Assembly (NCBI GenBank): GCA_010279815.1
Contig: QEOQ01000626.1
Span: 65,188-129,187, forward strand
DNA from: Brachionus plicatilis
Lineage: Eukaryota; Rotifera; Eurotatoria; Ploima; Brachionidae
Direction: 5' to 3'
Length of the DNA: 64,000 bases
Below are positions 45,238 through 56,040 of the stretch, in pieces. The notes beneath the pieces are model-generated. The model had not been told where the DNA came from and searched no databases. It was given only the letters and a program-made list of their open reading frames with translations. A program made the translations under genes and the position numbers. Position 1 is the first letter of the stretch; the number at the start of each line of letters is the position of its first letter.

Positions 45238-47082
45238 TTAGAGTCGATAGTCCACCGTTATTCTTAGGGATCCGTCTGGCTTGGTGACTAACATGAGGGG
45301 TGAAGCCCACGGCGAATTGCTTGGCTGGATGAGCTTAGCGTCTAACATTTCGTCCAACATTTTTTTAAATTCCTCTCGCGCGCTGTATGGTATCCGCCTT
45401 GTTTTTTGCCTTATTGGTTCAATGTTCGGGTTCATCAACTGAATGGTGTGCTCAAAGCATTGTGACGGTTTAAGTTCTCTAAGGGATGATGCAGCTATGC
45501 TTTTGATTGACTCCTGTATTTTGTTCATATATTTGTCTATATTGGTGTCCGTGACGCTGCGTATGTACCTTGAAGAGTTGTACACGTTCATCAAATAAAA
45601 CCTGGGTTCAATCGTCACTTGTTTACTCATTTGCACTACGACCTTTCTTAATTCGTCTATTGGTTTTTTGAAAAATGGGAATTGTTGGAGCAGGTCCATT
45701 CCTAGTAGGCAATCCACCACCAGATCTTTGATAACAACTAAAAACGTGAATATCGAGACTTCTCCAATGGTAATTTGGGCGTATGTTCTACCTAGAACGG
45801 TTAAGCCGCTACCACCTGCGCTTGCAATTAGATTAGGCACTGGCTCTAAAATTGTCGGGTGTTTTAAACTTGAGTATGCGCGATCACTGATTACTGTAAT
45901 CTCAGCACCTGTATCAAGTGTATATTTGATCGGTAGCTCATTTAATAGGCATACTCCCTCAATTTCATCGTGTTTGTATACCGGTATTCGTTGGGCTGCG
46001 CTTTGGTCCGGTTCTGATCTGTTGTAGCATGCTCGAACCCTGGTAGTTGTCATGCAGTTGGAAGGTCGACTCGCTCGGTAGTTTCTAAGGCAGTCCTTGG
46101 CGAGATGCTTGTGATGTGTACAGTTAGTGCACCAGTCTTGATTTGGTTTAGTAGTAAAATTTGCTCGATGTTGTGGAATATCGTTATTGTATTGACCACT
46201 CTGGAGTCCGTTTATCCCTTGACTCTCGGCATTGCATCGACTAAATGCCTTCTCCAGCTCAGATGCCTTCTTGAGCGTCTCGTTGATCGAGCCAATTGGA
46301 GATGACTTGCATAGTTCTTGTTTTATTTTAACGTCATGAATTCCTCTAATAAAGCGGTCAAGGATCATTGGCTCTAGAAGTGCTTGTCTTTGGTCAGGGT
46401 GAGCTGCTCTCGCTAAGCTTTCGAGTTCGCTCAGGTAGTTGTAGACGTTCTCATTGGGTCGTTGCCTCCGAGATACGAATTCCCTCAGAGGGTCGTGATA
46501 TTGCGCATCCTTTCCATACAAATTTGTGAGTACTTCTATGATTTCTTCGTAACTAGCGTTTGGTTTTCGTTGTAGCAGCCTTTGTTCCAGTTTTATAAGA
46601 CAGCTCTCTTCGATTAGCGTTAGTAGGGCTCCGGTCTTATCTTTCAGTCGTGAGGCATACCGTTCAAAGGTGCGTAGCCAGTGGTTGAAATCTCGGTCTT
46701 CTGTGAACCTGGGTGGAATGTAGGATGGGACACTCATGATTGGTACTGGATAGTGAACTTTTGTCTTGGTTAACCATTGGATTGGTGAGTACACTATTGT
46801 TAACCCTACGTTGAATAAGTCAGCTGCTGTTTTGAATCTGATGTGGCTGTAAACAACTATAATAACGACCAGGAGTGATGCACAATATAGAAGTTGAATG
46901 TAGTTGTTTTGGTATTGGTTAAGCATTTGAGCGTACATGCTTCCCATTAACACCTTGAATAGTTCTCCGATTGTCGCTTGTGGGGTTGGTGTTGGATTCT
47001 TCATGTTTTCCTTGTCATTTGTGTCGTAGAGTCCGAAAAACCACTTCGTCATTATGTCTTTTAATTTATCTACCTGTTTCAT
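45238..47082 (-). CDS. Gag-protease (to start of RT) of the intact gypsy element
   Basis: 614 codons ending at an in-frame TAA inside RT. Residues 62-79 form a hydrophobic, probably membrane-spanning helix (IQLLYCASLLVVIIVVYS), unusual for Gag. Residues about 115-270 are a retrotransposon capsid domain (FNHWLRTFERYAS; the YNYLSELESLAR region). 308-321 is a CCHC knuckle (CTNCTHHKHLAKDC). 380-383 is the protease DTGA, with the second block DCLLGMDLL later. About 545-614 is the first RT block (SNSPWASPLMLVTKPDGS). The stop falls right after the DYRL motif. Gag packages the RNA; the protease cuts the polyprotein. Confidence 0.9.
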   Translation of the reverse strand: MKQVDKLKDIMTKWFFGLYDTNDKENMKNPTPTPQATIGELFKVLMGSMYAQMLNQYQNNYIQLLYCASLLVVIIVVYSHIRFKTAADLFNVGLTIVYSPIQWLTKTKVHYPVPIMSVPSYIPPRFTEDRDFNHWLRTFERYASRLKDKTGALLTLIEESCLIKLEQRLLQRKPNASYEEIIEVLTNLYGKDAQYHDPLREFVSRRQRPNENVYNYLSELESLARAAHPDQRQALLEPMILDRFIRGIHDVKIKQELCKSSPIGSINETLKKASELEKAFSRCNAESQGINGLQSGQYNNDIPQHRANFTTKPNQDWCTNCTHHKHLAKDCLRNYRASRPSNCMTTTRVRACYNRSEPDQSAAQRIPVYKHDEIEGVCLLNELPIKYTLDTGAEITVISDRAYSSLKHPTILEPVPNLIASAGGSGLTVLGRTYAQITIGEVSIFTFLVVIKDLVVDCLLGMDLLQQFPFFKKPIDELRKVVVQMSKQVTIEPRFYLMNVYNSSRYIRSVTDTNIDKYMNKIQESIKSIAASSLRELKPSQCFEHTIQLMNPNIEPIRQKTRRIPYSAREEFKKMLDEMLDAKLIQPSNSPWASPLMLVTKPDGSLRITVDYRL

Positions 47083-47155
47083 GGCTAGATTCTACGTGGG
47101 TACCTAGTTTCTCCTTTTATAATCCGTTTTCTTGAACGTGATTACCGAGTGCTGG

Positions 47156-47398
47156 GGTACTATCTGTGCGAACGTACTGTTGGTATAGCGTCGTATTCAC
47201 GAGTGTATACCGGTATGATCTATTCACCAGATGGGTCGCGTAGCGTCTAGTAGATTTTGCACGTGGGTACCGTTTGTTTTGCTTGGTTGCAACTGCGTGG
47301 GCTGCTATATGTGGTACTATCTGTGCGAACGTACTTTTGGTATAGCGTCGTTTTCACGAGTGTATACCGGTATTATCTATTCACCAGATGGGTCGCGT
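47156..47398 (-). repeat. Two 86-bp repeats in the leader of the gypsy element
   Basis: 47156-47241 and 47313-47398 are about 95% identical (GGTACTATCTGTGCGAACGT to ATGGGTCGCGT), 157 bp apart, lying between the 5' LTR and gag. They may be part of the packaging or translation leader. Confidence 0.85.
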
Positions 47399-47439
47399 GA
47401 GTCTAATCTTGAGAATCCTACTAAAATATATAATAGAAT

Positions 47440-47458
47440 CCTCCCGTTGGGCACCAAA
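47440..47458 (-). other. Primer-binding site of the intact gypsy element
   Basis: Directly after the 5' LTR the element strand reads TTTGGTGCCCAACGGGAGG. A TGG start implies pairing with a tRNA CCA end. I cannot name the tRNA with certainty. Confidence 0.7.
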
Positions 47459-47662
47459 TGTAAAGTCTCAACTTAGAAGTGACTTTAGGGTGGGAACAAT
47501 AAGAAGGAACAAATGTAAAATTAAGTGAATAGTTTATTAAATGGAATCCCCAAAATTATACAAGTAGTTAGTGGTTTATATAGTAGCTAGAACATGTGCT
47601 CTAGCTGCAGTTAATTCAAGATTAAATCATAAGTAAGACATGTCAAGATTTGGGTCTTAACA
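47459..47662 (-). repeat. 5' LTR of the intact gypsy element
   Basis: 204 bp, identical to 39983-40186. Confidence 0.95.
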
Positions 47663-47800
47663 TATTAATAAAGCAAATCAAATGCTTGAGAGAATCAAAA
47701 AATCGTTTGCTAGATTTGATATTAAGTGAATGAGGTTACTTTATTCCACCTTTGTACGTCCACTTTTGAAGTTTGCAGTTAGTCGAGACTTAGAAAATTT
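47663..47800 (+). pseudogene. Non-LTR reverse transcriptase fragment, 3' part
   Basis: Reads NKANQMLERIKKSFARFDIK, a stop, then LLYSTFVRPLLKFAVS. This is the block that follows 'LKW.NHI' in CR1/L2-like RTs, and it continues in frame from the part at 39737-39982 once the LTR element and its TATT duplication are set aside. Confidence 0.75.
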
Positions 47801-48048
47801 AATTTCCAAAAATTGAAAAAAAATTCAATTAATTTTAAAGATTTTTTTAATCAATAAATATAAAATATTTCTGATCAAATATGCCCACTAGTAAAGGAGC
47901 AAAAACAATTTAATAATTTTCTAAATAACAACAGCAAGACCTTTGAATAAATATTATTTGTGATTAAACTTTATTTTAATAAATATTTTCCAAAATTTAT
48001 TTGCACCATAACCTAAAAATTTATGAATAAAACAATCAAAAAATTATA

Positions 48049-49422
48049 TTAATAACTCTCCAAATATTTCATTTTAACATCATGATCATCCAATTTCAAA
48101 AACATGGTTCCAAAAACACTTTCTATTTTAATTCCGCGGCAATTGTCGCGCATCGTAAACAATCTAGAATGATTTCCAAACACACTGTGTCTAATGCCAG
48201 TAAATTCTTCCATCTGAAGACCAATACACATTTCACAATAGTGCGTAAAAGCTCGCTCATTCTCATCAACTTGAATAAACTGTTTCCATTTAAAATACTC
48301 CAGGTAAGCGGTCTGATTTTTGCTTAAATGCTTCAAATACTCGGCCAGTTCATTTAGACTTGCATAATTCATTAGATTTATGAATGCTGACTTGGGCGCA
48401 AATTTTGTGTATTCTCCTGCGCCTAGCACCACTGGCACTGTATCATAATTAAGGGTGCTAAAAAATTTCTCTGTCACATACTCTTTGCAAAAAGAGTTTT
48501 CAAAAGTAAAAAAAAATTTATATCTCTTGGCTAGATATTGCCTACAATCTCCCATGTCTGGACATTTTAGGCCTTGATCCGAGCATTTCCCGTAAATATC
48601 AACTGGTATGTATTTTCGTAAAGCTCCTACTATCTTACGATTGTTCAAATATTCATTGCAGTCACTGATGAGGATGACAGCGAAGCCGGGCTTTGAGCTG
48701 AGCAAAAAGTTTGATTCGTTGTAGCTGGGGTTTGAGGTAGTCCATTTTAGCCGAGACTCAGAGTAATAGATACTAGTTATGTCTGATGTGGAGCTAAATG
48801 TTGAAGAAAGATTAAACAAGTTATCCAATTTGCTACACATTGGACAGTGTTGCTGGGATTCGTAGACAGCGTAGACCCATTTTTGGTTCGAGAATCTGAA
48901 CTTGGGAAATTTTTGAATCCGGCTTCTCATGTGAAACAAAACCATGTCACTCGAGTTAAGTTTGTTTTTGTCCGTAGTCAAATCACAGTTGGTCACTGGA
49001 CAGTTGGATTTGAGCAGCAAATTATGCAGGTCTCTACTGTTGACAGGAATATTAGGCAGGCCTATAAATTTGTTCCATAACAAAATTGTTTTCCGCTTGG
49101 GGTTCGAGTTCAAACAACTAAAATTAATGCTTTGGTTGAAAAAAAGTGGAACTATTTGCGGATAGGGCTCACCATCTATAACAACTTTAAACTCAGTGTA
49201 GTTTTCATTAAATGGACTGCACATGTTCAGAATGGGTCTGTCATCTTCCAGTATAAATGTGTACTTTGGATAATCTATTTGGTAGTAGGGTCTGGTGAAT
49301 ATGAATATGAAGCGGTTTAATGCCATAAATGTGAGAAAAACTACAATTAAAAAGGAACAAGTGGTAAGGCGATGTCGCTTAAGGCCAAAGTTTCGGTAAT
49401 ATAAAAAATTTTTCTTATACAT
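48049..49422 (-). CDS. Alpha-1,3-fucosyltransferase (GT10), copy 2
   Basis: 457 residues, single exon, same architecture as copy 1 (27591-28964): membrane span at 21-43, GT10 signature at 303-321. Outside residues 257-272 it differs from copy 1 at only two residues (F/Y at 8, T/I at 64). In that patch, where copy 1 has NEHLNRLKIVKILRRYIP, copy 2 has NEYLNNRKIVGALRKYIP. The transcript-like block 47935-49432 is shared and the flanks are unrelated. Both copies look functional. Confidence 0.92.
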   Translation of the reverse strand: MYKKNFLYYRNFGLKRHRLTTCSFLIVVFLTFMALNRFIFIFTRPYYQIDYPKYTFILEDDRPILNMCSPFNENYTEFKVVIDGEPYPQIVPLFFNQSINFSCLNSNPKRKTILLWNKFIGLPNIPVNSRDLHNLLLKSNCPVTNCDLTTDKNKLNSSDMVLFHMRSRIQKFPKFRFSNQKWVYAVYESQQHCPMCSKLDNLFNLSSTFSSTSDITSIYYSESRLKWTTSNPSYNESNFLLSSKPGFAVILISDCNEYLNNRKIVGALRKYIPVDIYGKCSDQGLKCPDMGDCRQYLAKRYKFFFTFENSFCKEYVTEKFFSTLNYDTVPVVLGAGEYTKFAPKSAFINLMNYASLNELAEYLKHLSKNQTAYLEYFKWKQFIQVDENERAFTHYCEMCIGLQMEEFTGIRHSVFGNHSRLFTMRDNCRGIKIESVFGTMFLKLDDHDVKMKYLESY

Positions 49423-49432
49423 ATTTTTAGAT

Positions 49433-51742
49433 CAATACCAAATGGTAGAAAAATAAAAATACTACAAAGGAAATTTTTTAATTGAAAAATAAGTTTTGGC
49501 GATGAAAAAAGTTAATCTTTCTCGAATATAATCATGTGCATTTCAGTTTTATACTAAGAATGAAAAAAACTTTATTCAATAGCTATTTTTTAAATCTGAA
49601 TTAAAAAAAAAGCTTTTAATATTATTGCTCATAAATGAGTATTATTTTTAGAAAATTATCCCTTTTTGAGGCGAGTTTATCTTAAAATTTCTTTTACTTA
49701 CGGCCGTAGATTACTGATTTGTGTTTTTTGAAATTAAAAAAACTTAAACCTAAAACTTTTTATATTATAATAATTAGAAAAAAAATTTTATAACTTAAAT
49801 AATTTAATTAGTTGTTAAAGCAATTTGTCATTTTCAAATGAAAATAACTGCAGAAAATTGTCATTCATAAATTGGTCTTTTTAAAAAAGGCTAATTAATT
49901 CAAATGATAATAGAAAGATGATGAAAGATGTTGTAAATGATTTTATTTAGGTAATCAAAAATTTGGATATTAATAAATATTAAATTAGTTTTTATTAAAT
50001 GATTGTCATATAACAAAGGTTAATTGAAAAAATAAAACAAAATGATATGCATTTACATATATCTTCTTTCGAATGTTTTTAATTAAAACATTATTTTTTA
50101 ATATTTCAATATTTACTTTATAAAAAATTACAGAGTTGTTTAAAAGTCCTAAAATAAAGTCCAAGTCATTAAAAAAAAATTCCGGACTTGCGACTTTTAA
50201 ACAACTCTGAAAAATTATGAATAAATTTTAAAAATCTTCATCTAAATTAGAAAATATAAAATAATATAAAATATAAAATAATTAAAGAATAGGTTGTAAA
50301 ATTGTGAAATAGATAATTTATTTTTCTATCTAATATACTAAAAATAAATGGTAATCGAACAAAATTTTTTTGTTTATAAATACACATAATTGAATATAAT
50401 GAACAAGTAGTGATTTTCTCAATAAATTTTCTTCCGCTAGAATCTTTAAATTATTTGTGATCATTTATGATAATTTGGAGAAAATTTGTTAAAAGAAACT
50501 CAAATGAAAAATATTAAACGATCTCAATTCTCTGAGATTACTATCAGAACTCAATTCTTTGAAAAAAATATTTAGTTTTGAAAATCGAATGTTTGCTTTA
50601 ATTTTGTATTTAGGTATTTTAAAATTGATATTTATTTTAATTTTATATTATATTTAATTTATTTTTTTTTAATTTAATTTTACTTTTAATAAATATTCTA
50701 TAAATAGTTATTTTCGCTCAACTTATTAATTCCTTGACAAAAATCAAAAATTAATTTTTAGACAAATTTTAAAAAAGTATTTAATTTTTTCTTTATTTCG
50801 ATTTCTAACTTTGATTTCAAATAAATAAAATTTATATTGCAATTTTGAAGTTATGTTAATTTTAAATTTAGCCACTTTATAAATAATAATTTCCTTCCCG
50901 CTTAACTATTCGCTGATTTTAATAAAAAACACTGCTATTTAAATAAAATAATAGCTATTTAAAAAAATATTTAACTTAATTAATTTATTATTTTTTTGAG
51001 TTGCATCTTGAACAAAAAATTTTTCTTTTTAATTATTTTGAATATTTTAAATTGAACACAATCTATTTTCTTCTTTTTTGAGTGCCATATTGAGTAAAAA
51101 CTACAAATAGCACTGTAACGTTTACAGTGGTATATTTAATAGAATTTTACATTACCATATTTTACATTTTTTCTATTTTTATTTTATCAAATTTTAATTG
51201 AGATATATTTTTAATTAATTAAGATGAGATTCTTTTAATGTAGTTGAGTTTAAAAAAGCGATTTTTTTTTACTAAAAAAAAATTTTGTCTGCTTGTTGTA
51301 GCTTATTAATATTGTAATTTTTATTATTATTATTAGATTTTTACTCGCTTTTTATTAAAAAATACCATAAAATGGTTGAATTGGCATTAAACATAGGACT
51401 GAATTTTCGGAATTTAATGCAGTATTTATCAAGAAAGAGACAAAGTAAATTTAATTGACTTTAATAAGAATTTATTACAAAAACAATTTTAAATGCTTGA
51501 AACCTAAAAGTTAACAATTCTATACTTGTAATATAAAGTTCTGAATCATGTTTCTTATTAATATTTAATTTGAACAGATATGTTAGGAGAAGAAACTTGG
51601 AAGGCCAAAAGATTTGTATAAGTATTTAGAAGATTCAAATCATCTTTAAAAAAATTATAGAATGGTCATGCATTTATTTAAAAAAATTTATTTTTTATTC
51701 ATTTAGAGAAAAATTAAAATAAGATTTCTTTACGTCATACTT
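49433..51742. other. AT-rich spacer
   Basis: Contains the upstream region of fucosyltransferase copy 2, the 79-bp hAT MITE copy C and the 3' flank of the GT32 gene. Nothing else is supported. Confidence 0.55.
50131..50209. mobile_element. hAT-type MITE, copy C (79 bp, minimal)
   Basis: CAGAGTTGTTTAAAAGTC at the left and its perfect inverted copy GACTTTTAAACAACTCTG at the right. Perfect 8-bp duplication AAAAATTA (50123-50130, 50210-50217). Smallest member of the family with copies A and B. Confidence 0.9.
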
Positions 51743-52939
51743 TTAAATTTTTTTAAATTTTCCATCAAGAAGGTATTTATATGTAAAGGGACAATTTTTT
51801 GAAATAAAATACTCGTAAATACTGTTATCATTTAGTCGAATATCTAAATTACTGGTAATTTTATTATAGAAATGAATGCCATATGAATCTTTGAAATCTC
51901 GAATAAACAGCGAAGAATTTTTTTGAAATAATGATGTTGCTTTAGTCCAGTGTACAGGATAGAAAAAATTTTTATGAAATAGTACCATGTCACATTTGGT
52001 GTACAGCTGTGTCAAATTCCATAATTTGTATTCTTGATTTTGGTCAAAAACCAAATCTTTGTAAATATTTTGTGTTTTACAGTAAATTTTCAAAGCTCGA
52101 TACATCAATTGAGGACCATTATAGCCCCAAATATTAGTTTTATAATTTTTAATTAAATCCTCCATTGCAGCAAGCAGAAATCCATGTTTTTTTTCAAACA
52201 GAAGAATTGCATTGTTAATTTCAATTGAGTTTTCGTCTTTTGAATAACAAACACCATTTAAATTTTTTAGAGGTTGGATGTTCTTTAGATTCAAAATATC
52301 TAAATCTAAATAGAGACCGCCATATTTGTAAACCAGGGCTATTCGAAAAGTGTTTGACAAATCGTTTATTTTAAATTTGCCTTTTTCAAGTTGGTTTTTC
52401 TCAGATTTCCACCAATCTTTAAGTGGTGTTTCTTCATAAACTTCCTCTGGGGTGGTCAATACTAATTCAATATTTTTATATTTCTTCAAAATGACATCAG
52501 CTATTCTTGCCTTTAAAGAAAATAAATAAATTCTGGCTTTTGGATTGTGAAATGCTGCTGATTCAATCGAACACATTTGTCTGTGAGTAATTTTATCACG
52601 GTTAATGTTTGTTTCAATAAAGAAAATTTTCAATTCATCCGTAAAATTATCAGCTTTTATTGAAAGTATTTCACTTTTAACTATCTCTTTATCATTGCCA
52701 TTCATAATATTTAATAAAAATACTACTAAGTTTATGAAGACTAATATCCACTTTGTTTTTCCACTTAATAGTTTAAAACATTTTTTAATAAAAATTAAAA
52801 TGATAGTTAATTTAAGAATAAATATTTCTAAATTAAAGCTCATCACCAAACTAAAGGTAAAAAAAAAATACAAACATATTAAAAATTGATAAAAATAAAA
52901 AATTCCATTGAAATTTTCTTTAACTGAATGTCTTTTCAT
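51743..52939 (-). CDS. GT32 glycosyltransferase, alpha-1,4-galactosyl/GlcNAc-transferase type
   Basis: 398 residues, single exon. The N-terminal 80 residues are hydrophobic with several possible spans; the span at about 62-79 next to the stem is the likely Golgi anchor. The catalytic domain has the GT32 hallmark FRIALVYKYGGLYLDLDIL with the DxD metal/nucleotide-sugar site at 212-214, and WGYNGPQLMYRA (271-282), the block conserved in A4GALT/A4GNT relatives. The start is uncertain because several in-frame ATGs lie in the hydrophobic N-terminus. A splice-acceptor-like TTTTTTTTTAG lies about 50 nt upstream and is shared with the GT92 gene. Donor and acceptor sugars are unknown. Confidence 0.85.
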   Translation of the reverse strand: MKRHSVKENFNGIFYFYQFLICLYFFFTFSLVMSFNLEIFILKLTIILIFIKKCFKLLSGKTKWILVFINLVVFLLNIMNGNDKEIVKSEILSIKADNFTDELKIFFIETNINRDKITHRQMCSIESAAFHNPKARIYLFSLKARIADVILKKYKNIELVLTTPEEVYEETPLKDWWKSEKNQLEKGKFKINDLSNTFRIALVYKYGGLYLDLDILNLKNIQPLKNLNGVCYSKDENSIEINNAILLFEKKHGFLLAAMEDLIKNYKTNIWGYNGPQLMYRALKIYCKTQNIYKDLVFDQNQEYKLWNLTQLYTKCDMVLFHKNFFYPVHWTKATSLFQKNSSLFIRDFKDSYGIHFYNKITSNLDIRLNDNSIYEYFISKNCPFTYKYLLDGKFKKI

Positions 52940-52964
52940 TTGAATATTTTATTGATCGGTTCAA

Positions 52965-53004
52965 AAAATGTAATGATGAAATGATATTCTAAAAAAAAAA
53001 ATAG
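52965..53004 (-). promoter_or_regulatory. Shared acceptor/5' UTR block, GT32 copy
   Basis: Minus strand: CTATTTTTTTTTTTAG followed by AATATCATTTCATCATTA, about 45-65 nt before the GT32 ATG. The same block is at about 58478-58512 in front of the GT92 gene. The AG after a pyrimidine run looks like a cis- or trans-splice acceptor. Confidence 0.5.
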
Positions 53005-53912
53005 ATTGGAATGAGCTGAATAGAAGAAAATGAGTCAGGTAGAACTAAGCATGTAAAAAGATAAAAAACATAAATAAAGAAAATGAAAAATAAAGAAAAA
53101 TTTTGATTTAATTGATAAGAAAAAAAAACATATAACAAATTTTATAAAAAGATAAAAAAACATATATTTAAAATCCAATTTTTTTGATATTTTCAGTTTA
53201 ATAAAAAAGTTTTAGTTTAAAAAAACATTTAATCAATTTAAAATTAAAGATAAAATCAAAATTCAAATCCTTTGCGCTAAAAGACGAATTATTTTTTTCA
53301 CGTAAATTTAAAGGTATTTTAACACATTTTTTATCATTATTAGTTGAAAAATTAAAATTGAAATTAATTTTTCTAAAAAACTTATAAATTTTTCAAACTG
53401 GAGGGTTTAAACTATATCTATAGCAATTCAAGGTTTGACCGTTAATGGGGTAAAACCGTGAAATATACTTTGAATGACTTTAACTTTTCTTTGGAATAAA
53501 AATTTACTATTAAATGTAAAAAAGCATGTAAAGAACGCTTCGTTAATAAAACTTGCCAATTAAATTTTAATTAAAATTTTTTTTATTTAATTTAAACGAC
53601 TAATCTTCGCTACTAAAAAGAAAATGCCGATCTTCAAAACAATTTCTTGATAATTGGTAAAAATTTGAACATGAAACACTATTTTATGTCATTTTTGATG
53701 CTTATTATATTCTTAGTGAAAAATTCAAAAACTTTTTTCTGTTATTTGAAAATAAAATAAGTTTGAGAAAAAAATGTGATTTGGTTTAAACAGTTAATTT
53801 CATTTATTGCAATAAATAAGGTCGATTTTCAATTTGATCGATATTTAAAAATGCGAGTTTTGAAACAATTAGAAGATGAAAGGGTAAAAATGTTGAAAAA
53901 AAGAGGAAAAAA

Positions 53913-54143
53913 ATGACAATAATCAGTGATAAAGAAGATGAAGAAGAGTTTTAAATTGAAATATCTCAACTGAACGACCAAAAAAGTTGTTTAAAATGTA
54001 AAACAGTATTTGGAAAAGTCAAAACAAATCAAAACAAACAGATTTCTTGTGAGAAATGTAACAATTGGTCTTGTGGGAAATTCCTTCCAAGAGGCTTTGA
54101 TTTAACTATGGAATTTTTTTGTTCAAAAAAGTGTTCTAAATAG
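53913..54143 (+). pseudogene. Mini acidic/Cys-rich ORF in the left arm (one in-frame stop)
   Basis: The frame begins MTIISDKEDEEEF, meets TAA at 53952-53954, then reads on as a Cys-rich peptide: SCLKCKTVFGK...ISCEKCNNWSCGK...MEFFCSKKCSK, stop. Three CxxC/CxxxC-type pairs suggest one or two bound zincs. The acidic start and closing FFCSKKC resemble the 91-residue ORF at 4954-5229. The real start may be spliced in from upstream (MRVLKQLEDERVKM at about 53849). Confidence 0.4.
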
Positions 54144-56040
54144 ATAAATTTTGTTTTAAAATAGGATACATATATTTTCTTATACTTTTTTGTAATTTAA
54201 TTGCTTTATGTAATTCACGAATATATTCCTCAACTCTTCCTCTTCCTTTTCTCGGCCCTTTCTCAACTCTACCTCGATTTCTCCTCTTCCTCAACTTTTC
54301 CTTTCCTTTCCTAAGAGTTGAAGAAAGAAATAGCCGAAGAAAGGAAAAGCCGAGGAAGAGTCGAAAAACTTTAAAAATATTATTACTATTAATAGATGAT
54401 GATTTTTTGGATTAGAGCTTCAAATTCAGAAAGGAATTTCTCTCTCCATTGTAAATGAGCAATGCATTTTAAAGAAATTCTAAATCTAAATGATCTGAAG
54501 TAAAAAATATTACAATTAAGAAATTAAAAAAAAAAAAATATATCATAATGGATCATAAGTTTTAAAAAATATAAAAGTTTAGAAATTCAATACTAATTAA
54601 AAATATTTTTCTATTTAAATTTATTAATTTCAATTACTTTTGAATGATATTATTATAATTTCTCCTAAAAAAATAAAAAACTTTTAATGTTTTTTGTTAA
54701 GAAATTTTCAATTTTATATCAGTGAAAGGTTAATTAATACAAATGATAATTAAAATTTTCCCGAAAATTGTTTTATTTAAGTAATAAAACGGTATTAATT
54801 TGAAATTTAAAAATTTGTAATCAAATATTATTATTATAATTTTAAAAAGGTTAATTAAAACATTTATCATAAAGATAAATTTGAAAATTATTTAATTAAG
54901 AAAACAAAAATTCAAATTTAATTTTTTTTGATCGTTGAAATAGAATTTAATTTAATAATTCAAAGAAAATAATTTACACTAGCATCGAATTTGCAACAAG
55001 TACCTCAAATAGAATTTGCATTCTAGCCTGGTGCCCTTAACCCAAAAAAGAACGTCTTTTTTTGAATTTTTTTTAGTATGTTTGTGCCATAAATACACTA
55101 GAAAAAATTCAGCATAGAGCCACATAATTTGATTTGCTGTAAATTAATGTCAAAATAATGTAATATCAAAAAAATAATGTCAGTGAATTTAATGTCAAAA
55201 TCAAAATTTAAAAACATTTGAAAACTAATAGGAAGGTAAAAGAGCTAAGTTCAAGCATTTTTAAAAAATTAATAAACTATTGAAACTATTGAAACTTAAT
55301 ACCTGAAACTTTTTTTTTAAATTGTTTATTTAAATTTGAAATACCTGAAACTCAAAAAAAGTTTACTTAAATTGGGAGCTAAAAAAGCTAAATCGGCGAA
55401 ATGAATGAAATTGGAAATATTGTCAACTTTGAAAGTAACTTTGGTATCTCCAAGATTAAAACAATCGATCTATGTTTTTAAAAATGATTTTTGGTGATTT
55501 TTTTTGACCGGTGGAATGACCGCTAGTCAGCTGGTTTTATTAAATTAAAATAGGAATGAAGTTCGATAGCTGTCGATTCATTCGGAGCATGTTGAGACCC
55601 TAATTTTTACTAATAATTGGCACCCACGACTAACTGTCGAAGATGTTGAAATTCAAAAGCATAAAATATTAAACAAATTGTATATCTCTTAATAAAAAAA
55701 TAATTCTATCTCATAAAAAGTATTTTTATTTTCAACAAACCGTACAATCATAAAAATCTAAAGATTCAAACATTTGCTGTAAAAAAGAACAAAAATCAAA
55801 TTAAAGTTTAGTAATTAGTTATTGATAGAAGATCTCTTTTCAATTTTGCACGAACTTAACTTACTATTAACATTATCTTCTTTTACTTTTTGAGTACTTT
55901 TTTTGGTTAAGGTTTTTTTTTGAACAAGAGTTGGCAAACCGTGTGACGGTGTTATTAGCAGTGTTATCTTGAAAGTGTACAAAATAATTTTTATTAATTT
56001 TGTAATTATTTGATTAAATCAATAAGATTCTTTATTACAG
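54144..56040. other. Non-coding part of the left arm
   Basis: AT-rich. It includes the segment at about 54577-55145 that recurs a third time in the central spacer (58525-58937). TTGGCACCCACGACTAACT occurs at about 55618 and again in the same orientation at about 56319. No gene seen before 56041. Confidence 0.6.
54229..54365. repeat. Pyrimidine/purine palindrome in the left arm
   Basis: A long C/T run (CTCAACTCTTCCTCTTCC onward) is followed at once by a G/A run (AAGAGTTGAAGAAAG onward) that can pair with it. Mirrored at about 62893-63029 in the right arm. Confidence 0.7.

Larger units (their letters stand above)
39983..47662 (-). mobile_element. Young, nearly intact Ty3/gypsy LTR retrotransposon with an extra ORF
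   Basis: Identical 204-bp LTRs (39983-40186 and 47459-47662), TG...CA ends, and a 4-bp duplication TATT on both sides. Minus-strand order: 5' LTR, primer site, gag-protease, RT, RNase H, integrase, then an extra ORF (RRM-coiled coil-RING), polypurine tract and 3' LTR. Identical LTRs mean a very recent insertion. Apparent length is 7,680 bp, but 447 N plus a 242-bp duplication inside pol are assembly artefacts, so the true length is near 7.0 kb. One in-frame TAA in RT is the only defect seen. Confidence 0.95.
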
